A DNA stretch of 15,714 bases, taken from Desulfovibrio sp. GTDB lineage: Bacteria; Desulfobacterota; Desulfovibrionia; Desulfovibrionales; Desulfovibrionaceae. This document shows positions 7,928-15,714 of this stretch, piece by piece. A program made the position numbers and the translations under genes. The DNA lies in assembly GCA_020217165.1 (NCBI GenBank), contig JAIWOE010000077.1, positions 1 through 15,714 of the forward strand, in the 5' to 3' direction. How positions within the stretch are numbered: the stretch's first letter is position 1; every line of letters starts with the position of its first letter. The notes below the pieces were generated by a model. That model did not search any database. It was not told the DNA's origin and saw only the letters and a list, made by a program, of their open reading frames with translations.

Positions 7928-9145
7928 ATGAGCAATTGGCGCAAGTCCCTGCTACAATATGGCATCATCCTCTGCATGACGGCCCTATGCATTGAAGGAG
8001 CAAGCCTGATATACATCGCCTCCACCCAGGGTCGCTTTCATTATGCCACGCCGCCGTATTCCACGGCCAACGCCACCCAGTGGACCATCCCCCAAACAAG
8101 ATTACACCCCTATTTCGGCTACCTGTCCGACCTGGCCTTCTTCCCTGGCCTGCCCGGCCAGCCCGACGGCCCCCAGCCGGATGAAGCCCTGGTGGGCATC
8201 TTTGGCGGCTCCGTGGCCCAGGGGCTCTATGTCAGCCAGAATGCCACCAACATCCTGCGCGATGCCCTCCAGGCCCTGCCCCGCTTTGCTGGCAAGCGTG
8301 TGCGCATCGTCAACTTTGCCCACTCCGGCTACAAGCAGCCCCAGCAGCTCAACGTCTTCAGTTTCTACCTGGCCAACGGCATGCCCCTGGAGGTGGCCAT
8401 CCTGCTGGATGGGCTCAACGAAGTAGGCTTCAACAGCGTGAATTTTGACCATGGGCTGGACCCGTCCATGCCCATGGCCCCCGTATTTAGCGATCTGGTC
8501 CGCCAGTGCTCCGCCGGTGACCAGCTGGAGGCTTCCACCTGCCAGCTGGTGGCAGTACGGCAACGCGCCTCCCGCCTGCAGGCCCTGGCCGAGCAGACGC
8601 CCCTGGCCGCTGGGCACCTCCTGTTCGCCACCCTGGCCAAGCGCAGCCGCGCCCAGTACTGGGCCCTGAGCAAAAACCGGGAAGCCCAAAACACCACCGC
8701 CTCCCTGGTGTCCTACATTCCCGCCCCAACTTCCCCGGACCTGCGGGCTTCCCTGGAGCGCAGCGTGCAGACCTGGCGGTTCTGTAGCCTGGCCATGCTG
8801 CAGATTGCCCGGCAGGCCGGGGTGGAGTTGTTCGAGTTTGTGCAGCCCAATCAGTATTATCCCACACATCGGACCCTGACGGAAGAGGAACGCGCCATTG
8901 CCTGGAACGACAAGTCCATCCTGCTGCGCAGCCTGGAGCCGGGCTATGCCCTGTTCTTCCAGCAAATCGAGTCCCTTCGCCAGGCCGGCCTGCGGGTGTA
9001 CGACATGACCCGCGTGTTTGATGACCTGGATGAAACCATTTATGTGGACACCTGCTGCCACACCAATCTCCAGGGGTATGTGGCCATGGAGCAGTTCATT
9101 GCCGACACGGTGGCCCGGGAGTTGGGAGACACACCAGCCCCCTGA
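7928..9145 (+). CDS. membrane-anchored SGNH/GDSL-family hydrolase or acyl-transfer protein
   Basis: A 405-residue protein with one N-terminal hydrophobic anchor (about 8-32) and a periplasmic SGNH-type domain. Visible family blocks: GIFGGSVAQG with candidate nucleophile Ser95, NFAHSGYKQPQQ with Gly134, LLDGLNEV with Asn164, and YVDTCCHTNLQGY with Asp374 and His378. Such enzymes remove or transfer acyl groups on glycans or lipids. The terminal block reads D-T-C-C-H, one residue longer than the classic DxxH. The middle (about 175-280) is helical and could be a lid. Start: GAAGGA 8 bases before ATG 7928. It stands alone, with a decayed gene upstream and a c-di-GMP enzyme 92 bases downstream. Substrate is not predictable; a role in exopolysaccharide or envelope modification is inference. 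Confidence 0.78.
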   Translation: MSNWRKSLLQYGIILCMTALCIEGASLIYIASTQGRFHYATPPYSTANATQWTIPQTRLHPYFGYLSDLAFFPGLPGQPDGPQPDEALVGIFGGSVAQGLYVSQNATNILRDALQALPRFAGKRVRIVNFAHSGYKQPQQLNVFSFYLANGMPLEVAILLDGLNEVGFNSVNFDHGLDPSMPMAPVFSDLVRQCSAGDQLEASTCQLVAVRQRASRLQALAEQTPLAAGHLLFATLAKRSRAQYWALSKNREAQNTTASLVSYIPAPTSPDLRASLERSVQTWRFCSLAMLQIARQAGVELFEFVQPNQYYPTHRTLTEEERAIAWNDKSILLRSLEPGYALFFQQIESLRQAGLRVYDMTRVFDDLDETIYVDTCCHTNLQGYVAMEQFIADTVARELGDTPAP

Positions 9146-9237
9146 GTGCGGACCACGCCGGTGCGGCCCCCTTGCCGCCTGCGTCAAAAAGAGGCATTCT
9201 CACGACTTTGGGAACCTCAAATCTGCGGGACGGGTGT

Positions 9238-11529
9238 ATGCCGCCACTGTTGACGGACCTGCTCCTGGTGCTCCTGGGCGCCGCCGTGACCCTGGGGGGC
9301 GTCGGGGTTGTTCGCCTGTTGCGCGCCCGCCTGGCTACCCACCCGGCGCACCGGCCAGCCTCGCCTGAACCCGCGCCTGAGCCCACACCGGAGCTGGAAG
9401 CCCCCCCCACCCCATCCGCCCCATCCGCCTCCCCCGCTCCCTGCCCCGCCGAGGCCCTCTTCCACGAACTGCCACATCCCCTGCTGCTCCTGAACGCCCA
9501 GGACCAGATTCTGCTGACCAATTCCGCCGCCGCCACGCTGCTTCAAGGGGTCGAGAACTTCAGGGATGGCGACGAGGCCCTGCGCCCATTTCCCTTCGCT
9601 CTGCCAGCCCCGGGCACCGAGCTGGAACTGTCCCTGCCCCGCCAGGAGCAATCCTCCCTGGCTTCAATGCCCCCCCCGCCCCCCCTGGCCGTGACGGTCC
9701 GCCGCACCGCCCTGTTTTGGAGGGACGAGCCAGCCTGGCTCGTGTCCTTGCAAGAGCAGTCGGCCCTGCACGCCTGCCGTCAGGCCCTGGAGGACTGCTC
9801 CCTGCGCTTCCACGTGCTGGCGGACCACGCCTGCGACTGGGAAAGCTGGCTGCTGCCCGGCGGGGAGTTTGCCTACGTCAGCCCGTCCTGCGAGCGCCTC
9901 ACGGGGTATACGCCGGAATACTTCCTGAAGGATCCACTGTTTATCCAACAGATTGTGGAGGAGGAGGACCTGCAGGGCTGGAAGGACTTCATGCACGCAG
10001 CCGTCACCGCCTCCCCTCCGGGAGACACCCAGCACCTGGACTTCCGCCTGCGGCGCAAGAACGGCCGGCAAGTGTGGGTTTCCCTGGCCATCTGCCCGGT
10101 GTTCGCCGCCGATGGCGCGTTGCTGGGCCTGCGCATGTCTGCCCGGGACATTACCTCCCGCAAGCAGGTGGAGCTGGAGCTGCACCGCCAGAACCTGCAC
10201 GACCCCCTCACCGGCCTGCCCAACCGTACCCTCTTTCTGGACCGGCTGGAACTGGCCCGCATGCGCGCCTCCCGACGCAGCGACTATTTTTTCGCCCTTT
10301 GCTTTCTGGATCTGGACCGCTTCAAGACCATTAACGATTCCCTGGGCCACACTGCCGGGGACAAGGTCCTCGTGGAAGTGACCCGCCGCATTCTGGACAG
10401 CGTCCGCACCCTGGACACGGTCTCGCGCTTTGGCGGGGACGAATACGCCATCCTGCTGGAGGAACTGGTCTCCCCCCGCGGTGCCGTGCAGATAGTCAAA
10501 CGCATCCGCCAGCTCATCAGCGAACCCCTGGCGGTAAATGGCACGGAACTGCGCATCACGGCCTCCATGGGCGTGGTGCTCTCGCCCATGGACAACCTGC
10601 CCGCCGAGTTACTCCTGCGCAACGCCAACATCGCCCTCCACGCCGCCAAGGAACAGGGCCGGGACTGCTTCAAGGTCTTCACCAACAAGATGCTGGATCA
10701 GGCCGTCCTGCTCATGACCATGGAGCAGGAGATGCGCCGCGGCGTGCAGGCAGACGAATTCTTTTTGATGTTCCAGCCCTTTGTAGACCTCAACTCCAAC
10801 ACGTTGGTGGGTTTTGAGGCCCTGGTGCGCTGGCGGCATCCCACCCGGGGCCTCATGCCGCCCGGCGCCTTTATCGGCCTGGCCGAGGAGACCGGCGCCA
10901 TCATCGACCTCGGCACCCTGGTGCTGCAGAAGGCCTGCGCCGCCTGGGTGGCCTGGGCCGAGCAGTGGCCCGTGGTTCGCAACACCCTGATGAGCGTGAA
11001 TATTTCCGGGCGCCAGTTCTCGCAGTTCGGATTTCTGGATTCCATCCGCGCCGTGCTGGACAAAACCGGCATGCCCCCCGAGCGGCTCAAGCTGGAAATC
11101 ACCGAAACAGCCATCATGGAAGACGCCGAATCCTCTGCGGAAAAACTCAACCGCATCAAGGAGATGGGCATAGCTCTTTCCATTGACGATTTTGGCACCG
11201 GCTACTCCTCCATGAGCTACCTGCAGCGCTTTCCTCTGGACAACCTCAAGATAGACCTGAGCTTCATCCGGCTCATGCACGTGTCGCAGGAGAACATGGA
11301 AATCGTACGGGCCATCATCAACCTGGCCCACACCCTGGGTATGCAGGTGGTGGCTGAAGGCGTGGAGGACGAGACCCAGCGCCGCACCCTGCAGGAGCTG
11401 CACTGCGAATTTGGCCAGGGCTACTTTTTTGCCCGTCCCATGGCCGATGCCGACCTGCGCGCCTTCCTGGACGGCCTGGATCAGGACCACCCGGTGGTCT
11501 CGCCACCCTCCCTGACTTTCGCCGGCTAG
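9238..11529 (+). CDS. membrane-bound PAS-GGDEF-EAL c-di-GMP synthase/phosphodiesterase
   Basis: A 763-residue signalling protein. A hydrophobic N-terminal anchor (about 3-28, LLTDLLLVLLGAAVTLGGVG) is followed by a Pro/Ala-rich linker, a weak first PAS-like region (about 70-170) and a clear PAS-PAC (about 190-312, ending MSARDITSRKQVE). The GGDEF domain (about 315-480) has GGDEY at 399-403 and an RTLD inhibitory-site motif five residues before it. The EAL domain (about 490-750) keeps EAL 527-529, NIS with Asn588, ITET with Glu623, DDFGTG with Asp650-Asp651, Lys671, EGVE with Glu707, and Gln727 of GQGYFF. Both activities are therefore plausible: c-di-GMP synthesis from GTP and hydrolysis to pGpG, with the PAS input setting the balance. 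ATG 9238 is preferred over TTG 9172 because it opens directly on the anchor. The ribosome site is weak (GGGACGGG). Confidence 0.92.
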   Translation: MPPLLTDLLLVLLGAAVTLGGVGVVRLLRARLATHPAHRPASPEPAPEPTPELEAPPTPSAPSASPAPCPAEALFHELPHPLLLLNAQDQILLTNSAAATLLQGVENFRDGDEALRPFPFALPAPGTELELSLPRQEQSSLASMPPPPPLAVTVRRTALFWRDEPAWLVSLQEQSALHACRQALEDCSLRFHVLADHACDWESWLLPGGEFAYVSPSCERLTGYTPEYFLKDPLFIQQIVEEEDLQGWKDFMHAAVTASPPGDTQHLDFRLRRKNGRQVWVSLAICPVFAADGALLGLRMSARDITSRKQVELELHRQNLHDPLTGLPNRTLFLDRLELARMRASRRSDYFFALCFLDLDRFKTINDSLGHTAGDKVLVEVTRRILDSVRTLDTVSRFGGDEYAILLEELVSPRGAVQIVKRIRQLISEPLAVNGTELRITASMGVVLSPMDNLPAELLLRNANIALHAAKEQGRDCFKVFTNKMLDQAVLLMTMEQEMRRGVQADEFFLMFQPFVDLNSNTLVGFEALVRWRHPTRGLMPPGAFIGLAEETGAIIDLGTLVLQKACAAWVAWAEQWPVVRNTLMSVNISGRQFSQFGFLDSIRAVLDKTGMPPERLKLEITETAIMEDAESSAEKLNRIKEMGIALSIDDFGTGYSSMSYLQRFPLDNLKIDLSFIRLMHVSQENMEIVRAIINLAHTLGMQVVAEGVEDETQRRTLQELHCEFGQGYFFARPMADADLRAFLDGLDQDHPVVSPPSLTFAG

Positions 11530-11718
11530 TTTGCCCAACACTCCGGCACCGCGTTCCGGGCATGGCCTTTCTGGTGAATCTGTGCCAGCATCATCCACGC
11601 GATCATCCGAATGTCATGCCGTTGTGACCCAATCGGCTCAATTTCACCCCGTCCGCATGGTATTGCCCGGCAGTACGCCGTCCAGCGGACTCGCACCCAT
11701 CCACGCGAGGGATAGTCC

Positions 11719-13185
11719 ATGTCCAATTTGCCCATGCACATCCGAGTTGTCGCCACCCTTGGCCCCAAGTCCACCGATTACGACAAGATGCGCGAGATGG
11801 TGGAACACGGTGTCCGCATTTTCCGGCTCAATTTTTCCCACGCCGGGGCCGAGGCCTTTGTGCCAGCAGTGAAGATCATCCGGCAGCTGGAAGAAGACCT
11901 GGGGATTCCCCTCACGGCTATGGGCGACCTGTGCGGTCCCAAAATCCGCATTGGCGAGGTCACAGGCTCGCCCCTGCAGGTGGGTCAGGGCGAAACCGTG
12001 GTCCTGGGCCTGCCGCAATTCAGGGAACAGGCTGGCGAGCACGTCTTCATCAGCCTGGACATGCCTGAACTGCTCCAGGGCCTGGAGGCTGGCATGCCCG
12101 TGTCTCTGTCCGACGGCATGCTCAACTTCACCGTCACCAAGGTCCGCAAGGTGGACCAGCTGTTCGAGATGCGCGCCACCAACCGCGGCATGCTGACCTC
12201 CAACAAGGGCATCGCCTTCCCCGGCAAGTTCCACCCCATGCCAGCGCTGACGGAAAAGGACCGCGTGGACGTGCGGGGCGGCATTGACATCGGCCTGGAC
12301 GCCTTTGCTCTCTCCTTTGTGCAGTGCGCTCGCGATGTTGATGATTTGATTGATGAAATGCAAAAGCACGGCAAGCGGCTGGCCATCATCTCCAAGTTGG
12401 AGCGCAAGAACGCCCTGGATGACCTGGACGCCATCCTGGAACGCAGCGACGCCGTCATGGTGGCCCGTGGCGACCTGGGTCTGGAATGCCCCCTGGCCGA
12501 GCTACCCGTGATTCAAAAGAAGATCATCCGCGCTGCCCGCCATGCCCAGAAGGCCAGCATTGTGGCCACGCAGATGCTGCTTTCCATGGTCAAAAACCCT
12601 GGCCCCACCCGTGCGGAGGCCACGGACGTGGCCAATGCCATCATGGACGGCGCGGACTGTGTGATGCTCTCCGAGGAAACCGCCATCGGCGATTATCCCG
12701 TGGATGCCGTCAAGTTCATCAGCGGCGTGGCCGAACACGCAGAAGCCTACTTCCTGGAACGCATCCAGGGGCCATACGCCCCCAAAAAGGAATCCAACCC
12801 AGCAAAATACATTGCGTATTCCGCCTGTCTCCTGGCGGACACCATAAACAGCAACTGCCTGGTCTGTCATTCCACCTCCGGCTCCACGGCCCGGCTCATC
12901 TCCAGCCGCCGGCCCTCCAAGCCGGTCTATGCCTTGTCTCCCAACGACCAGGTGTTGCGCACCTTGAACTTCTTTTTCGGCCTACGTCCCCGCAAGGTGG
13001 ATGCAACCATCACCCGGCACATCGAACGCGCCGAACAGTTCGTCAAGGCCGCGCCGTTCATCAAAACCGGGGATAGCGTGATCATCACCTCCGGCCAGCC
13101 CACGCCGGGGCAGCCCCTGATTTGCGACCTGGACCCGTGCCGTCCCGTGCTCTCCACCAACGAAATCAAGGTGTACTACAAATGA
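11719..13185 (+). CDS. pyk: pyruvate kinase
   Basis: A 488-residue cytoplasmic glycolytic enzyme converting phosphoenolpyruvate and ADP to pyruvate and ATP. It opens with VVATLGPKSTDYDKM and the substrate-binding IFRLNFSHA (Arg36, Asn38, Ser40). Next come CGPKIRIGE in the barrel, the small B domain (about 80-180), catalytic Lys226 with metal-ligand Glu228 in SKLE, VARGDLGLE with Asp252 and Glu256, and Thr284 in VATQM. The C-terminal regulatory domain (about 360-488) includes CHSTSGSTARLIS and ends at IKVYYK. Length is normal (E. coli PykF is 470). The nucleotide loop reads MLSEETAIG rather than the commoner MLSGETA. Start: GAGGGA 6 bases before ATG. It appears monocistronic: 189 bases separate it from the preceding stop, with no clear promoter or terminator, and a long hairpin follows. 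Confidence 0.96.
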   Translation: MSNLPMHIRVVATLGPKSTDYDKMREMVEHGVRIFRLNFSHAGAEAFVPAVKIIRQLEEDLGIPLTAMGDLCGPKIRIGEVTGSPLQVGQGETVVLGLPQFREQAGEHVFISLDMPELLQGLEAGMPVSLSDGMLNFTVTKVRKVDQLFEMRATNRGMLTSNKGIAFPGKFHPMPALTEKDRVDVRGGIDIGLDAFALSFVQCARDVDDLIDEMQKHGKRLAIISKLERKNALDDLDAILERSDAVMVARGDLGLECPLAELPVIQKKIIRAARHAQKASIVATQMLLSMVKNPGPTRAEATDVANAIMDGADCVMLSEETAIGDYPVDAVKFISGVAEHAEAYFLERIQGPYAPKKESNPAKYIAYSACLLADTINSNCLVCHSTSGSTARLISSRRPSKPVYALSPNDQVLRTLNFFFGLRPRKVDATITRHIERAEQFVKAAPFIKTGDSVIITSGQPTPGQPLICDLDPCRPVLSTNEIKVYYK

Positions 13186-13229
13186 GCCGTGCCCCGGTGG
13201 CAGGGCATTGACTGTTGAACGCGCGCAGT

Positions 13230-13271
13230 GCAGAGGTCCAGGTCCTGCCGCCGGGCAGTCTGGGCCTCTGC
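13230..13271. terminator. long GC-rich hairpin downstream of pyk
   Basis: The outer arms GCAGAGG and CCTCTGC (7 pairs, then a T-G wobble and CCA/TGG) enclose an inner stem CTGCC (13245-13249) / GGCAG (13254-13258) with a 4-base GCCG loop. It starts 45 bases after the pyk stop codon. There is no T-run on either strand, so it may be a non-canonical terminator, a 3'-end stabiliser or part of a structured RNA. A smaller hairpin follows. Confidence 0.4.
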
Positions 13272-13289
13272 CCGCACCGCTGCCGGGCC

Positions 13290-13306
13290 TGAGGCAGGCC
13301 GCCTCA
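13290..13306. other. small hairpin TGAGGC-aggcc-GCCTCA
   Basis: A perfect 6-bp stem with a 5-base loop, 18 bases after the larger hairpin behind pyk. It has no T-tract. It may be part of the same 3' structure. Confidence 0.3.
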
Positions 13307-13450
13307 ATCCGGTGCATTACGGTATTGCAATGATCATGGCTGGGGGCTTCCCACAATGACAAGATTGCTGTAATGTTCCCAACTACGATGGGAGAAGACA
13401 TGTGCTGCAGCCCTGCGGCGCATTGATCTTGCTCGCGGGAGAGGCGGCCT

Positions 13451-13996
13451 ATGAACACCACTGCAACCAGACGCAGCCCAGCCGAGCAACGCGGCCCCAC
13501 TCCCGTGGCCTCGCCTGCCTCCACGCAGGAGCCCCGCCCCGAGCTGCCTTCCCCCCAATACCGGCGGCTGCCTCGCCACGGCAAGCCGGACCTGCTCTTT
13601 ACCGGCATCCTGCTGGGCACGGCCCATGAGCCAGCCCCTCCTGAGGACGCCAGACGCAATTGGTGGGAAATCGCCCTGTACAAAACCAGCGTGGGCGCCT
13701 ATCTGCTGGCCTCCACCTATCATGTGGTGGAAGAAGGCGACCGCGCTCTTTCCACCGTTATTTCCTTTGCCGAGGCAGCCTGCCTGCGCGACTTTTTCGA
13801 CACCCACGGCTCCTATGTCTCCCAGGGCTCCCAACACTCCCAAAGATCCACAGACGCGCCCGACTCGCCAAACGCACCCGGCCCCACCGGCCCCACAGGC
13901 TCGCCCATCTCGGAACTGGCCCGCAGCCTGCTCCTCCAGGCCATGGCCAAGGACCGCAGCCTGCGCGCCGCCTTTGTCGGCTTTGTGCTCTCCTAA
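13451..13996 (+). CDS. hypothetical protein, 181 aa, with Pro/Gly/Ser-rich linker
   Basis: Not recognised with confidence. Residues 1-45 are Pro/Ser/Arg-rich and probably disordered. Residues about 46-120 look folded: PDLLFTGILLGTAHE, then WWEIALYKTSVGAYLLASTYHVVEEGD, then a helix SFAEAACLRDFFDTHG. The pattern W-x-E-I-A-L-Y-K-T followed by short strands recalls small beta-sheet proteins around mobile or regulatory loci, but this is only an impression. A low-complexity stretch (about 127-155, with APGPTGPTGSP) precedes a C-terminal helix SELARSLLLQAMAKD. There is no signal peptide or membrane segment, so it is cytoplasmic. The start is supported by GGAGAGG 6 bases upstream. It has its own 265-base upstream region after pyk and converges on the tolC-like gene. 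Confidence 0.7.
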   Translation: MNTTATRRSPAEQRGPTPVASPASTQEPRPELPSPQYRRLPRHGKPDLLFTGILLGTAHEPAPPEDARRNWWEIALYKTSVGAYLLASTYHVVEEGDRALSTVISFAEAACLRDFFDTHGSYVSQGSQHSQRSTDAPDSPNAPGPTGPTGSPISELARSLLLQAMAKDRSLRAAFVGFVLS

Positions 13997-13999
13997 GGG

Positions 14000-14017
14000 C
14001 GCAACACTCGTGTTGCG
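14000..14017. terminator. perfect hairpin 3 bases after the small gene's stop codon
   Basis: CGCAACAC and GTGTTGCG are perfect 8-base arms around TC, so physically about 7 bp with a 4-base loop. It begins 3 bases after the TAA of the plus-strand gene. There is no long T-run, only TTG after it. It is likely the transcript end of that gene. Confidence 0.5.
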
Positions 14018-14067
14018 TTGACCAACCGCGCCCGCCAAGCGCGCTGCACACCCCCCGGCCACTCCCG

Positions 14068-14102
14068 AAAACAAAAGGCGGCGTCCCGTCGGACACCGCC
14101 TT
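14068..14102 (-). terminator. intrinsic terminator of the tolC-like gene
   Basis: Read on the minus strand, AAGGCGGTGTCC pairs with GGACGCCGCCTT over 12 positions (one T-G wobble) around a GACG loop, and the stem is followed by TTTTGTTTT. It sits 34 bases after the stop codon of the outer-membrane efflux gene. This is a textbook Rho-independent terminator. Confidence 0.88.
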
Positions 14103-14136
14103 GCATGCGTGTGCGCAGCAGCTCTGGCCGGGCGCA

Positions 14137-15714
14137 TCAGGAGGCCGGCTTGGCCGGCTTCTTGGGCGCGGCCTTGCCGGTGGAGGCTGGCACGGGCAGG
14201 GAGGTTTTGGGCATGGTGGCAGGCGTCTCAGGCAGGTCGGTCACATCCAGGGTGACGTTCTTGCGGCCCATGCTCACATACAGATTGGCCACGGCCACCT
14301 GATGGTCCACCAGGGCCTGGGTGGTCTGGGCCTCGGCATTGGACAGGCGGGACTGGGCGTCCAGCACTTCCGTGCTGGTGCCCACCTGGGCCTGATACCT
14401 CGCCACGGCCATGCGGTAGCTTTCCTTGGCCGCGGCCAGGGACTGCTTGGCCACCTTGATGCGCTTGGCCGTCTCGGCAATGGAGAGATGCCGGGACTTG
14501 ACGTCAAAGGTGGCTTCCAGGAACTGGTTGGCATACTCTGCCTCGAACTGCTTGACGAGTTCCTGGGCCTGGCGCCAGTTGAAGTAGTTTTCGCCAAAGT
14601 CAAAGATTTCCCAGTTCACGCCAATGGTGAACACGTAGGTATCATACTTGTTCAGGGCAGCCTGTACGCTGTCCCCATGCAGGTTGGGATGGTTGCCGCT
14701 CTGGTACCAGTCGATGGTGGCCGCCACCTGGGGCAGCATCACCGAGCCGGCAATGTGCGAATCCTTGCGGCCAATTTCGATGGCGCGCTGGAAAATCTGC
14801 AAATCCGGCCTATTACGATAGGCCTCGGTGAGGCAGGCTTCCAGGGGAATACTGAAGGGAATGTACCGCAGCTCACCAGTGTACAGTAGAGGTTCGGTGA
14901 TTTCCAAGTCCATGAGGGTGGCCAGGCGGGCGCGCTGGGTGTCCACTGCGTTCTGGGCCTGGAGCAAGGCGTCTTCCGCGCTGCCAAGATCCACTTCCGC
15001 CTGCAGCACATCCAGTCGGGGTTTGAGGCCCACGTCATAAAACGCCTGGGTCACCTGCAGCTGGGAGCGCAGACGGGTGACGGAGTCCTTGGCGCTGCGC
15101 ACATTCTCCTGCGCGCCCAACAGGTTCAGGAAGTTTTCCTGCACCGTGAGCAGCAGGGAGAGTTCTTCGTTGATGTAGTTGGTTTCCGCCTGCTCCACTT
15201 CCAGCCGGGCCTTGCGGAACTCGTTGAGCACCTTCCAGCCCGTGAAGAGATTCTGCTTGACGGTGAAGGCCAGGGTATATTGAGTATTGGACTTGGTGGG
15301 AGCCTCCCCCACCACCTTGGGCCAGTCCGTATATGAATAGGTATAGCTGCCCGAAAGCTTGGGAAAAAAGGCGCTGGTCTTGCTGTTACGGCCCTGGCGG
15401 GCGGCGTTCAAGGAGGCCTTGGCTGCCTGCAGACGGGGGTTGCGTTCCAGGGCGGTGAGCACGGTTTTGGCCAGATCGTACGAGGCGCCCGAGGGAGTAG
15501 CATTGTTTTCCGGCATCACCGTGACCTGCACGGAGGTGGCATTGGGATTGTCCGGCGCAATGCCCAGCTCCTCATCCGAGGGCATGGAGACGGCGGGGGG
15601 CTGCGCCAGCGTGGACAAAGGCAGGGGGGTGCTGAGGTCGTTGGGCATGCCCATCCCGTTCTGCTGCGCACCGCCAGGCGTGGCACCCAGCAGCACGCAC
15701 AGTACAACAAACAA
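14137..15714 (-). CDS. tolC: TolC-family outer-membrane efflux protein (5' end beyond window)
   Basis: The visible 525 residues are a TolC/OEP-type channel protein, the outer-membrane duct of type I secretion or tripartite efflux systems. The frame is open to the window edge and begins inside a signal peptide (FVVLCVLLGATPGGAQ); the basic N-terminus lies outside, so the TTG at the edge is not taken as the start. After a Pro/Asn-rich linker come two OEP repeats of helices and strands: YDLAKTVLTALERNPRLQAAKASL, then SYTYSYTDW and TVKQNLFTGWKV in the first repeat, and the second repeat with VNWEIFDFGENYFNWRQAQE and AVARYQAQVGTSTEVLDAQSR (each described only as landmarks). The last 35 residues are Ala/Lys/Pro-rich and would hang into the periplasm. 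No membrane-fusion or inner-membrane pump gene is in view; these would lie upstream, beyond the right edge. The gene ends in a strong terminator. Confidence 0.9.
   Translation of the reverse strand: MFVVLCVLLGATPGGAQQNGMGMPNDLSTPLPLSTLAQPPAVSMPSDEELGIAPDNPNATSVQVTVMPENNATPSGASYDLAKTVLTALERNPRLQAAKASLNAARQGRNSKTSAFFPKLSGSYTYSYTDWPKVVGEAPTKSNTQYTLAFTVKQNLFTGWKVLNEFRKARLEVEQAETNYINEELSLLLTVQENFLNLLGAQENVRSAKDSVTRLRSQLQVTQAFYDVGLKPRLDVLQAEVDLGSAEDALLQAQNAVDTQRARLATLMDLEITEPLLYTGELRYIPFSIPLEACLTEAYRNRPDLQIFQRAIEIGRKDSHIAGSVMLPQVAATIDWYQSGNHPNLHGDSVQAALNKYDTYVFTIGVNWEIFDFGENYFNWRQAQELVKQFEAEYANQFLEATFDVKSRHLSIAETAKRIKVAKQSLAAAKESYRMAVARYQAQVGTSTEVLDAQSRLSNAEAQTTQALVDHQVAVANLYVSMGRKNVTLDVTDLPETPATMPKTSLPVPASTGKAAPKKPAKPAS

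Noticed and set aside
8102..9187. 361-residue minus-strand open frame opposite the SGNH gene
   Set aside because: Low-complexity shadow text; the plus strand carries the SGNH blocks and a ribosome site.
9172..9237. TTG start for the GGDEF-EAL protein, 22 codons upstream
   Set aside because: No ribosome site; the extension is polar and unlike a membrane-protein N-terminus, while ATG 9238 opens on the anchor segment.
11620..11650. CRP-like TGTGA site upstream of pyk
   Set aside because: The second half-site is not at the right spacing, so the match is only one half.
13334..14137. Minus-strand open frame opposite the small hypothetical gene
   Set aside because: It would overlap the tolC terminator and has no ribosome site or recognisable motif. 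The plus-strand frame has a good start and a 3' hairpin.
1..15714. tRNA, rRNA, CRISPR array or insertion sequence
   Set aside because: No regularly spaced repeats, transposase motifs or tRNA-like cloverleaf were noticed on reading through.

Overview
The window looks like chromosomal DNA of a GC-rich, Gram-negative deltaproteobacterium. Base composition (by eye; not calculated), the style of the outer-membrane and c-di-GMP proteins, and the circularly permuted ATP-grasp remnant best suit a Desulfovibrio-like sulfate reducer (Desulfovibrionaceae). That placement is an inference from protein character, not a database match.

Left edge (1-1994, minus strand): a two-gene phage structural module, a putative scaffolding-type protein (DUF6651-like) followed by a P22-like major coat protein. 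No terminase, portal, integrase or tail gene is visible, and the module stops abruptly against host DNA at about 2.0-2.2 kb, so it looks like a prophage edge, a remnant or a domesticated pair. A further gene may begin on the minus strand at position 14.

2110-7045 (plus strand): a compact three-gene operon with a plausible sigma70 promoter. It encodes two exported periplasmic proteins (one helical, one beta-rich), translationally coupled by an ATGA overlap, then a 1161-residue protein with a TerB-like helical region, two FHA-like beta modules, an ABC ATPase and a six-helix ABCG-type membrane domain. This is the strongest candidate for a poorly described system: an ABC exporter or membrane-remodelling machine with two dedicated periplasmic partners and a built-in regulatory head.

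7046-7927: no intact gene. It holds a decayed minus-strand gene for a circularly permuted ATP-grasp protein (internal deletion, amber codon, frameshift, missing C-terminal half), then a lower-GC divergent intergenic region.

7928-11529 (plus): a membrane-anchored SGNH/GDSL-type hydrolase or acyl-transfer protein, then a membrane-bound PAS-GGDEF-EAL c-di-GMP enzyme with both catalytic motif sets intact. 11719-13185: pyruvate kinase, followed by a long GC-rich hairpin. 13451-13996: a small unrecognised protein with a Pro/Gly/Ser-rich linker. It converges on a TolC-type outer-membrane efflux protein (14137 to the window edge, minus strand, 5' end missing), with a clear intrinsic terminator for the tolC-like gene between them.
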